Shown here piece after piece: positions 48,875 to 55,875 of a DNA stretch of 64,000 bases. Every line of letters begins with the position of its first letter. Position 1 is the stretch's first letter. The position numbers were made by a program, and so were the translations under genes. Under the pieces are notes generated by a model. The model was given only the letters and a program-made list of their open reading frames with translations. It had not been told where the DNA came from and searched no databases. The DNA comes from Verminephrobacter eiseniae EF01-2 (GTDB lineage Bacteria > Pseudomonadota > Gammaproteobacteria > Burkholderiales > Burkholderiaceae_C). Location of the stretch: assembly GCF_000015565.1 (NCBI RefSeq), contig NC_008786.1:4328501-4392500 (forward strand), written 5' to 3'.

Positions 48875-49795
48875 ACCATCCTGGTCACCGGCGCAGACCT
48901 TGCGCCGCAGGCGCTGGCCCTGCTCGCAGACTTCAAGATCGTCTATGCCGGCCCGGCGCCCGCCGAGCAAGACCTGGTGGCGCTGTGCCGCGCGCACGAC
49001 CCGGTGGCCATCATCGTGCGCTATGGCATGGTCGGCGCTGCCGTGATGGATGCTGCGCCGGCGCTGAAAGTCATCTCCAAACATGGCAGTGGCAGCGACA
49101 CCATCGACAAGCAGGCAGCCCAGGCGCGCGGCATCGCCGTGGTGGCTGCGGTCGGGGCCAATGCGCCTGCGGTGGCCGAGCAAGCCCTGGCGCTGCTGCT
49201 GGCCTGTGCCAAGTCGGTAGTGGCGCTCGATGCGCGCATGCACGCCGGCCACTGGGACAAGGCCACGCACAAAAGCCTGGAACTGCGCGGGCGCAGCATC
49301 GGCGTGGTGGGGCTGGGGGCCATCGGCCAGCGCTTTGCGCTGCTGGCCGCTGCGCTGGGCATGCGGGTGCTGGGTTTCGATCCCCATGCCGGCGCACTCC
49401 CGGCTTGCGTGCAGCGCGTGAGTCTGGAGACCCTCTGGCGCACATCGGATGCGATCTCGCTGCACTGCCCGCTGACCGACGACAACCGGGGCCTGCTCAA
49501 CGCCCGCACCCTGGCGCAGTGCAAGCGCGGCGTGCTGCTGATCAACACGGCGCGCGGCGGTCTGATCGACGAGGCCGCATTGCTGGCCGCCGTGCGCAGC
49601 GGCCAGGTGGGCATGGCCGGTCTGGACAGCTTTGCGCTCGAACCCATGGCGGCGGGGCATCCGTTCCAAGGTGAAAAGAACTTCATCCTCAGCCCGCATA
49701 TCGGCGGGGTGACCGACACCGCCTATGTCAGCATGGGCGTCGGCGCGGCCAGAAACCTGCTGGCGGTGCTCGATGGGCGGGTGGCTGCGCCGTGA
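48866..49795 (+). CDS. D-isomer-specific 2-hydroxyacid dehydrogenase
   Basis: A 309-residue NAD-dependent dehydrogenase of the phosphoglycerate/glyoxylate-hydroxypyruvate reductase family. NAD motif GVVGLGAIGQRFALLAAALGMRVLGFDP (near residues 145-172), the catalytic Arg in LINTARGGLIDEAAL, Glu in LDSFALEPM, and His in LSPHIGGVTDTAY. The substrate is unknown. The GTG start lies inside the 68-bp repeat; no better start is nearby. Likely co-transcribed with the RraA-like gene. Confidence 0.88.
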   Translation: MSATILVTGADLAPQALALLADFKIVYAGPAPAEQDLVALCRAHDPVAIIVRYGMVGAAVMDAAPALKVISKHGSGSDTIDKQAAQARGIAVVAAVGANAPAVAEQALALLLACAKSVVALDARMHAGHWDKATHKSLELRGRSIGVVGLGAIGQRFALLAAALGMRVLGFDPHAGALPACVQRVSLETLWRTSDAISLHCPLTDDNRGLLNARTLAQCKRGVLLINTARGGLIDEAALLAAVRSGQVGMAGLDSFALEPMAAGHPFQGEKNFILSPHIGGVTDTAYVSMGVGAARNLLAVLDGRVAAP

Positions 49796-49860
49796 GATGG
49801 CCAGTGCCGGGATCGGGATCATTTGCCGCAAACTGCCGCATCGAATTCCAGCGATGGCTA

Positions 49861-50021
49861 GTGTCGCGTCACCGATCAGATGTCGTAGGCTGCGCGCCGC
49901 CATCGGAGCGCAGCACAAGGCGCATCGCGCAGCCCATACCGATCTGTATTGGCAAGCGATGCAACGCCGCGATGCGCTTCGATGGCCAGCGCAGACCGAC
50001 AGATGATCGGTGACGCGACAC
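49861..50021. mobile_element. MITE-like element, copy 3
   Basis: 161 bp with perfect 18-bp terminal inverted repeats GTGTCGCGTCACCGATCA / TGATCGGTGACGCGACAC. Internal sequence matches copies 1 and 2 except for scattered changes. Flanked by TA on the left and GA on the right. Lies between the dehydrogenase gene and the sigma-54 activator. Confidence 0.87.
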
Positions 50022-50106
50022 GAGGGCCGCGCCAAGTATGCCGGCATAAAGGCAGGCACCCCATTGCCGGGATAATGCCGGGCACCCCTGTTTTTGTCCG
50101 GCGTCC

Positions 50107-51084
50107 ATGACCGCACCTGTCGCGCTTGCCGAGATCATCGTCGGCGACCACCCTTCCATCGTCGCCTTGCGCGACCTGGTCCTGCGCGTCGCGCGCAGCC
50201 ACGCCAGCACGGTGCTCCTCTACGGCGAGACGGGCACGGGCAAGGGCTTGGTGGCGCGCGCCCTGCACGAGCATTCGTCCCGGGCCGACAAGGGCTTCAC
50301 CGAGATCAATTGCGCGGCCATTCCCGGCAATTTGCTGGAGTCGGAGCTTTTCGGCCATGAGCGCGGGGCGTTCACGGGCGCCGTCGCGCGCAAGGTGGGT
50401 CTGCTGGAGACCGCCCACGGCGGCAGCGTCTTCCTGGACGAGGTGCGCGAGCTCGATCCCATGATGCAGGCCAAGATCCTGACGCTGCTGGACAGCCGGC
50501 GCTTTCGTCGCATCGGGGCGGTGCGCGAAGTCTGCACCGATGTGCGCTTCATCGCCGCCACCAACAAGATTCTGCTGGGCGAAGTCAACGCCGGCAAGTT
50601 CCGCGACGATCTCTACTACCGCCTGCAGGTGGTCTCGATCAACCTGCCGCCGCTGCGTGAACGCGGCGACGACATCTTCGTGCTGGCCGAGCGGTTCCTG
50701 GCGCGCTTCAACCGCCTGCACGCCAGCCATTTCGAGCGCCTCGACGCGCCTGTGGAAGCGGCGTTCCGGCGCTATGCCTGGCCGGGCAATGTGCGCGAGT
50801 TGGGCAACCTGCTGGAACGCATTTGCATCCTGGAAAGCGGCACCAGGGTGGGCTTGGAACATCTGCCGGCGCGCGTCGTGCGCGGCCCCGCGCCGGGTGT
50901 CGACGTGGCCGAAGGCAACTACGCCGCACGCACCGCAACCTTCCAGCGCGGCATGATCGAATCTGCCTTGGCCGCCACGGGCGGCAACCTCGGCGCGGCG
51001 GCGAGCACGCTTGGCTTGTCGCGCCACGCGCTCCGGCACCAGATGAGCAAACTGGATATGGTGCAGGGCGTCGGCCGTTCCTGA
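50107..51084 (+). CDS. Stand-alone sigma-54-dependent activator (AAA+ plus Fis HTH)
   Basis: A 325-residue bacterial enhancer-binding protein with no receiver or sensory domain, as in PspF. Walker A GETGTGKG (residues 40-47), the sigma-54 contact loop GAFTGA (87-92), Walker B VFLDEVREL (108-116), and a C-terminal Fis-type HTH in MIESALAATGGNLGAAASTLGLSRHALRHQMSKL. Having GAFTGA intact means it can open sigma-54 promoters. It converges on a three-gene unit (TctC, DUF4387, AtuA) whose promoter region has a strong sigma-54 site and palindromes, so it is the obvious candidate activator. How it is controlled without a sensor domain is unknown; an upstream negative partner is possible. Confidence 0.92.
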   Translation: MTAPVALAEIIVGDHPSIVALRDLVLRVARSHASTVLLYGETGTGKGLVARALHEHSSRADKGFTEINCAAIPGNLLESELFGHERGAFTGAVARKVGLLETAHGGSVFLDEVRELDPMMQAKILTLLDSRRFRRIGAVREVCTDVRFIAATNKILLGEVNAGKFRDDLYYRLQVVSINLPPLRERGDDIFVLAERFLARFNRLHASHFERLDAPVEAAFRRYAWPGNVRELGNLLERICILESGTRVGLEHLPARVVRGPAPGVDVAEGNYAARTATFQRGMIESALAATGGNLGAAASTLGLSRHALRHQMSKLDMVQGVGRS

Positions 51085-51112
51085 GAGCACGCCGGGCTTG
51101 CAGCGTCGCGCA

Positions 51113-52072
51113 TCATTCGATGCCGATGCGGTGGCTTTGCGCCACCGCGCGCCATTGCGCATAGTCGTCGGCTACGCGGCGGCCGAATTCCGCGCTCGTC
51201 AGGCTGGCGGGCACGGTGCCATCCATATCCAGGAGCGCCGTGGTCTGCGGCGTCCGGGAGATGCGGTTGATGGCCGCGTTGTAGCGGTCGACCAAGTCGC
51301 GTGGCGTGCCAGCCGGCGCGAACACGCCCACCCAGATGTCCATCGCATACCCCGGCACCACGCTGGCTGCCGGCGGCAGCTTTGGAAAGGCCTGGCTCGC
51401 GCTGCGGGCCGTGGTGGCCAGCAGTTTGACCTTGCCGCTTTGCACCAAGGACAGCAGCGAGCTGTAGTTGGCCAGCATGATGTCGATCTGGCCGCCGGCC
51501 AGGTCGGACGCGGCATTGGCCGCCCCTTTGTAGGGCACATGCGTCATGGACACTTTGGCCGCGTCATTCATCATCACCGTGGCCAGATGCGCCAGCGAGC
51601 CGATGCCGGCCGTCCCGTAGTTCAGGGCCTGCGGCTTGGCGCGCGCGTCCTCCAGCAGCCCCTTCAGGTCGGCATAGGGCGTGGCGCCAGAGACGGCCAC
51701 GACCAGCGGTCCCTGCCCCACCATGGCTACGGGCGCGAAACTCTCGACCGGGTCGTAGGGCATCTGTGGCTGCACCGCCGCCGCAGTCAGGAAGGTGGAC
51801 GACGTCAGCAGCAGCGTTGCCCCGTCCCGGGGGGACTTGGCCACATACTCCGACCCGATGACTCCGGCGGCGCCGACGCGGTTCTCGACGATGACGACGG
51901 CCTTGAGTTCATCGGCCATCTGCGCTGCGATGGCGCGGGCGATGGCATCGTTGCTGGCGCCGGCTGAGAACGGCACCACGATTTTGATCTGCCTGGGTAC
52001 GGCGGTCTGTGCGCCAGCCAGCGCCGCCAGGGCGCAGACCGCGAGCGCCAGGCCGAAGATGATGCCTTTCAT
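51113..52072 (-). CDS. Bug/TctC-family periplasmic receptor (AtuA-operon type)
   Basis: A 319-residue receptor. Signal peptide MKGIIFGLALAVCALAALAGAQ; mature part QTAVPRQIKIVVPFSAGASNDAIARAIAAQM, VENRVGAAGVIGSEYVAKSPRDGATLLLT and VSMTHVPYKGAANAASDLAGGQIDIML. It differs clearly from the three tandem copies at 44-48 kb. The ATG at 52072 is preceded by GAGGGGGAAAC and is preferred over one 15 bp upstream. Third gene of the AtuA/DUF4387 unit; it probably collects the substrate of that pathway. Confidence 0.9.
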   Translation of the reverse strand: MKGIIFGLALAVCALAALAGAQTAVPRQIKIVVPFSAGASNDAIARAIAAQMADELKAVVIVENRVGAAGVIGSEYVAKSPRDGATLLLTSSTFLTAAAVQPQMPYDPVESFAPVAMVGQGPLVVAVSGATPYADLKGLLEDARAKPQALNYGTAGIGSLAHLATVMMNDAAKVSMTHVPYKGAANAASDLAGGQIDIMLANYSSLLSLVQSGKVKLLATTARSASQAFPKLPPAASVVPGYAMDIWVGVFAPAGTPRDLVDRYNAAINRISRTPQTTALLDMDGTVPASLTSAEFGRRVADDYAQWRAVAQSHRIGIE

Positions 52073-52083
52073 CTGTTTCCCCC

Positions 52084-52419
52084 TCATGGGTGCGTCGTTC
52101 GGAGCATCACCGGAACGTCCAGCAACGGCGCATATTGCTGCGCGCCGAAGATGTCGCCATCACCCGCCGAGCCGCTGGGCGCCCGGCGGAAAATGGTGAA
52201 CTTGATTGCCAGGCCGGGGTCGTATTCGACAAAATCGGAAATGCGCTCCTGGCCTATTCCGTAGAGCGCGGCCATGCTGGCGCGCGTGATGGCGCGCGAC
52301 AGCTTGACCGCCTCGTAAGTAGCGCGGTCGCGGAAGATGATGTCGAAGGTGATCTTGTTCACGCCGGCATTCTTGCTGCGGATGGTTTTGGCGAGTTCGC
52401 CCAGTTTCTTCGCTTTCAT
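52084..52419 (-). CDS. DUF4387 (AtuA-associated) protein
   Basis: A 111-residue protein beginning MKAKKLGELAKTIRSKNAGVNKITFDIIFRDRATYEAVKLSRAITRASMAALYGI, which matches the small AtuA-associated ferredoxin-fold family. In other genomes this domain can be fused to the end of AtuA-like proteins; here it is separate and directly after atuA (11-bp gap). The biochemical role is not established. It likely forms a complex with the AtuA-family protein. The ATG at 52419 is preferred to upstream in-frame ones within the atuA end. Confidence 0.82.
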   Translation of the reverse strand: MKAKKLGELAKTIRSKNAGVNKITFDIIFRDRATYEAVKLSRAITRASMAALYGIGQERISDFVEYDPGLAIKFTIFRRAPSGSAGDGDIFGAQQYAPLLDVPVMLRTTHP

Positions 52420-52430
52420 GGCGCGGCCCC

Positions 52431-53786
52431 TCAAGCCTGGGTCCGATGGACTTCGAACAGGTCGAAGATATCGTCGACGGCGATGGTGTGGTTCAAGGTC
52501 CAGCGGTAGGCCGCGCTGGCGCGCACGACCTCGTCCAGCGGAAAAGACACCGAGCCGGCCGTGCCTTTGACGTCGGGCAGGCGGGCATAGAACATCTGCC
52601 GCAGGCCCGTGAGCGCCACCTCTTCGGCCATCCCGGCGCTGGGCGCCACGCCCTGGACCAGGATGCATAGTTCGTGGCCGAGCTGCCCGCGCAGGGGCTC
52701 CAACTCGCCCATCACGCCATCGCGGCCGTAGACCGTGTAGTGCAATTCGTAGCCCTCGTCACCGAAGCGCTCGCGCACCTTGTCGCGCGCCCAGTCGATG
52801 ACGCGGTCGACGTTGGCGATCGTGTAGGGGTCGCGGATGCCGCACAGGCCGATGTAGCGTTCGCCGACCTTTCCCGATCCCTCCAGTTTCACGGTGATCC
52901 GCTCGGAGGGGAGAAAGCGCGAACCGGTGATGCGCGTGGTCTTCTCACTGACCTGCTCGTAATGGCATTCGCGCATATCGAGCTTGCCGCCGGCGAAGAA
53001 CTCCTCGTAAGGGTTGGAGCGTTCGTACATGGCGTGCCCGGCCACGGAGGCGATGGTGCAGCGCTGCTCTGGATGCATGGCAGTGACCCGCACATCCTCG
53101 TGGCTGATCTCGCCCATCACCGTTTCCTTGCCGCCATACGGCTCGGCGCAGAAAGAGGCGCATTCCAGTACCTTGCCCAGGTAATAGGCATGGTCGGCAG
53201 AGTAGCCGTGGTGCAGGGCCGGCGCGGCGAACACTGCCGCGTCGGAGCTGCGTCCGCCGATGATCACGTCCACGCCGGCGTGCAACAGCTTCAGATAGGG
53301 CTGCACGCCGGCCACGGCCACGATGCGATCGGTGGCGTCCAGTTCGGCCTCGGTGAGGTCGGCATAGCCGTCCAGGCCCGCGACGCTGCCGCCTTCCCGC
53401 ATCTTGCGGCGGATGAAGGCCGGGTCGACCTCTGAGTAGAAATAGCCGATCTCGAAAGGAGACAGCCCGTGCTTGCGTGCCAGTTCCTTGATGATGCCCA
53501 CGTACAGGTCGACGCGGCTGTTCGAGCCGGTATCCCCGGCCGAGCCGATGATCATCGGCACACCCAGTTCGCGCGCGGCCAGCAGCATGTGCTCGAGGTC
53601 GTGCCGCTGCCAGGCCTCGGGGCTGGTCGAGCTGTCCGAGCCCAGCGGCACGGGGCCGACATCGTCGCTGCCGGAATCGGCGGCGATATAGTCCGGCCGG
53701 GCGCGCACCCCTGCACGGAAACTCTCGATGCGCAGGGGGGCAAAGCCCAGGTGTCCATTCGGACAAATGATTTTCAGGGAAGGCAT
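52431..53786 (-). CDS. AtuA-family protein (DUF1446)
   Basis: A 451-residue protein of the family named after AtuA of acyclic terpene utilisation. Family features: an N-terminal MPSLKIICPNGHLGFAPLRIESF, YIAADSGSDDVGPVPLGSDSS, GSAGDTGSNSRVDLY and VDVIIGGRSSDAAVFAAPALHHGY. Most members in proteobacteria sit next to TctC receptors and small DUF4387 proteins in uncharacterised catabolic operons, as here. The start at 53786 is chosen because the residues before it are not conserved. The reaction is unknown; the name does not mean terpenes are the substrate. Confidence 0.85.
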   Translation of the reverse strand: MPSLKIICPNGHLGFAPLRIESFRAGVRARPDYIAADSGSDDVGPVPLGSDSSTSPEAWQRHDLEHMLLAARELGVPMIIGSAGDTGSNSRVDLYVGIIKELARKHGLSPFEIGYFYSEVDPAFIRRKMREGGSVAGLDGYADLTEAELDATDRIVAVAGVQPYLKLLHAGVDVIIGGRSSDAAVFAAPALHHGYSADHAYYLGKVLECASFCAEPYGGKETVMGEISHEDVRVTAMHPEQRCTIASVAGHAMYERSNPYEEFFAGGKLDMRECHYEQVSEKTTRITGSRFLPSERITVKLEGSGKVGERYIGLCGIRDPYTIANVDRVIDWARDKVRERFGDEGYELHYTVYGRDGVMGELEPLRGQLGHELCILVQGVAPSAGMAEEVALTGLRQMFYARLPDVKGTAGSVSFPLDEVVRASAAYRWTLNHTIAVDDIFDLFEVHRTQA

Positions 53787-53832
53787 ATTTCCGGCTCTGA
53801 TGAAAGAAAGGCCACACGGCACACAGCCGTGG

Positions 53833-53848
53833 CGCAAATGCCGTGCCA
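53833..53848 (-). promoter_or_regulatory. Strong sigma-54 promoter of the AtuA operon
   Basis: On the minus strand TGGCACGGCATTTGCG fits the -24/-12 consensus TGGCACG-N4-TTGC at every fixed position. The predicted transcription start is near 53822, about 36 nt before the atuA ATG. A dedicated sigma-54 activator gene lies at the other end of the unit. Confidence 0.8.
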
Positions 53849-53891
53849 CACAGCGCGGAAGGAAAATACCCTTTGCAATCAATGCGCATGG

Positions 53892-53910
53892 ACCAGCGCT
53901 GGTGTCACCA
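53892..53910. promoter_or_regulatory. Palindromes upstream of the sigma-54 promoter (candidate activator site)
   Basis: A perfect palindrome ACCAGCGCTGGT (53892-53903) overlaps an odd palindrome TGGTGTCACCA (53900-53910). They lie about 70-90 bp upstream of the predicted start, a usual position for enhancer-type activator sites. No other use for them is apparent. Confidence 0.5.
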
Positions 53911-54106
53911 GACGCCCGGATTACACGCTTCGTGAGTGAATATCACGCACCGCGTCATCAGGTTCATGGCGTCTTTGCGACACGGGCGCCGGCCCGGCCC
54001 AACGAGCAAGCCATGGATTCACCATCGACCCAAGAGGCATTGGCGGCCATGCGCCCGGCCCTTGCATCGGCGACGCAGAGGGGCAGAGGGGCGGCATCCG
54101 CTACCC

Positions 54107-54124
54107 GCCCGGGCATACCCGGGC
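54107..54124 (-). terminator. Hairpin just after the soeC stop
   Basis: A perfect 7-bp stem GCCCGGG / CCCGGGC with a 4-nt loop lies 6 bp after the stop of soeC in its direction of transcription. It lacks a T tract, so it may work with Rho or protect the 3' end. The rest of 53911-54130 shows no gene. Confidence 0.35.
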
Positions 54125-54130
54125 AGGCCG

Positions 54131-55063
54131 CTAAGACACCGTCTGGTAGTACAGATTCTGCGGATGCCTGGCCTGCGCGAAAAAGAACCAGCGCTCGGCC
54201 AGCAGGCCCGGTGCCTGCACCAGCACGGCCAGCCACCAGGGCCACAAGGCGCCGCTGGCCAGGCCCCAGGCGAGCAACGAGGCCGGCAGCACGAAGGCCA
54301 GCAGCAGGAAGCCGCGCCGCATGTTCTGAAGCGCGGCCGGCGACGCGCCGTGGAAAAACTCGCGCGTGTTGAACGACCCGGCCGACATGCCCATCGATTT
54401 TTGCACCAGCGTGCCGCTGCGGATGCCGGTGGCCGTTTGCAGGTTCGACGCATGGCGGATGCCGGCGTTGCGCCTGAGCGTCTGGCCGCGCGCGGCCCAG
54501 GCGGCCAGCGTGACCGGCAGCGCGTAGCGGCCCAGGGTCTGCACCGTGTGCGGCTGGCCGGCCAGCGCGGCCAGCGCGCAGGCCAGCACCAGCCCCGACG
54601 ACAGGCCGATGAGCGTGAAGTTGACGATGGTCAGCGGATGCGCCCATTCTTCGATGAAGCGCAGGCAGGCGTAAATCATCGCGGTGCAGTACCACAGCGC
54701 CAGCGCGCCGGACAACGCCAGCAAGGGCAGCAGCCAGGACCACGGCGCGCCGGCGCCCGATTGCAGCGCCAGCCACCACAGCGCCACCAGCGCGATGAAC
54801 AGCGGCAGCAGGATCACTTCGCGCGACATCCACGAACTGCGCCACATCAGCACCGCGCGCCAGGCGCGGCCCTTGTGGCCCAGGTGCATGAACGACGCGG
54901 CCAGGCCGGCTGCGAGCAGCAGTTCGGCCAGGCCCAGCGCCCAGCGCAGCAAGCCCGGCGCCAGCCCGATGTCGAGCAGCACCGCCAGCGCCAGCGTGCA
55001 CACCAGCCCCTGCGCCGCACCGACCAGCACGGTGAAAAACAAGATGGAGAACGCGGGGCGCAT
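54131..55063 (-). CDS. soeC: SoeC-like membrane anchor (DmsC family)
   Basis: A 310-residue membrane protein with about eight hydrophobic helices, the quinone-reducing anchor of a molybdoenzyme complex. It starts MRPAFSILFFTVLVGAAQGLVCTLALAVLL and contains FMHLGHKGRAWRAVLMWRSSWMSREVILLPLF, typical of the DmsC group. It lies 5 bp after soeB on the minus strand. SoeC would anchor SoeAB to the cytoplasmic side of the inner membrane and pass sulfite electrons to the quinone pool. The SoeC name depends on the neighbours. Confidence 0.85.
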   Translation of the reverse strand: MRPAFSILFFTVLVGAAQGLVCTLALAVLLDIGLAPGLLRWALGLAELLLAAGLAASFMHLGHKGRAWRAVLMWRSSWMSREVILLPLFIALVALWWLALQSGAGAPWSWLLPLLALSGALALWYCTAMIYACLRFIEEWAHPLTIVNFTLIGLSSGLVLACALAALAGQPHTVQTLGRYALPVTLAAWAARGQTLRRNAGIRHASNLQTATGIRSGTLVQKSMGMSAGSFNTREFFHGASPAALQNMRRGFLLLAFVLPASLLAWGLASGALWPWWLAVLVQAPGLLAERWFFFAQARHPQNLYYQTVS

Positions 55064-55068
55064 CGCGG

Positions 55069-55875
55069 CTACTCCGGTGCGCCGATGGGCGGCGCAATGG
55101 ATGCGGTGGTGGAGGATGCGGTGGATGATGCGGTGGATGGGGTGGTGGACGGCGTGATGCGGCGCGGCAGGTACCGGTTCGCCGGGCGGGTTGCCCATTC
55201 GGGCATCAGCGGGTAGCCGCCGCGCTCGCGGATGGCCCGGGACGCCTCGGAGTCCGGGTCCTGCACGTCGCCGAAAATCCGCGCCCCGGTCGGACAAGCC
55301 TGCACGCAGGCCGGTTTGCGCTCCTGCTCGGGCAACTGCTGGTCATGGATGCGGTCTACGCACAGCGTGCACTTGGTCATGACCTGGCGCTGTTCGTCGA
55401 ACTCGCGTGCGCCGTAGGGGCAGGCCCATGCGCAGTACTTGCAGCCGATGCACTTGTCGTAGTCGACCAGCACGATGCCGTCTTGCTGGCGCTTGTAGCT
55501 CGCGCCCGTCGGGCACACGGGCACGCAAGGCGGGTCTGCGCAGTGCAGGCAGCTCTTCGGCAAGTGAATGGTCTCGGTGTGCGGGAAAACGCCGGCCTCG
55601 TAAGTCTGCACGCGGTTGAAGAAGGTGCCGCTCGGGTCGGCCGCATAGGGCCGCTCATCGGTCAGCGGGCCGGCGCTGCCGGAGGTGTTCCATTGCTTGC
55701 ACGAGGTCACGCAGGCATGGCAGCCGACACAGACGTTCAGGTCTATGACCAGGGCCAACTGCCGGGCCGGGGGCTTGGCCGGCGTGGCATCGGGGCCGGC
55801 GTGCCGGCCGGTGCTGCGCCCTGCCCCGCCGATCTGACCGATCTGGCCCAGCAAGTCCCGGAGCCACTGCATCAT
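55069..55875 (-). CDS. soeB: SoeB-like ferredoxin subunit with four [4Fe-4S] clusters
   Basis: A 268-residue electron-transfer subunit. Four cysteine clusters are visible: CVGCHACVTSC, CLHCADPPCVPVCPTGA, CIGCKYCAWACPYGA, and CTLCVD ... CVQACPTGA. No Tat signal is present, so it stays in the cytoplasm. The last 30 residues are a Ser/Thr/Pro/Ala run (PSTTPSTASSTASSTTAS), encoded by a repetitive stretch at about 55095-55155 that is not typical of the family. It overlaps the soeA stop by 4 bp. Confidence 0.88.
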   Translation of the reverse strand: MMQWLRDLLGQIGQIGGAGRSTGRHAGPDATPAKPPARQLALVIDLNVCVGCHACVTSCKQWNTSGSAGPLTDERPYAADPSGTFFNRVQTYEAGVFPHTETIHLPKSCLHCADPPCVPVCPTGASYKRQQDGIVLVDYDKCIGCKYCAWACPYGAREFDEQRQVMTKCTLCVDRIHDQQLPEQERKPACVQACPTGARIFGDVQDPDSEASRAIRERGGYPLMPEWATRPANRYLPRRITPSTTPSTASSTASSTTASIAPPIGAPE

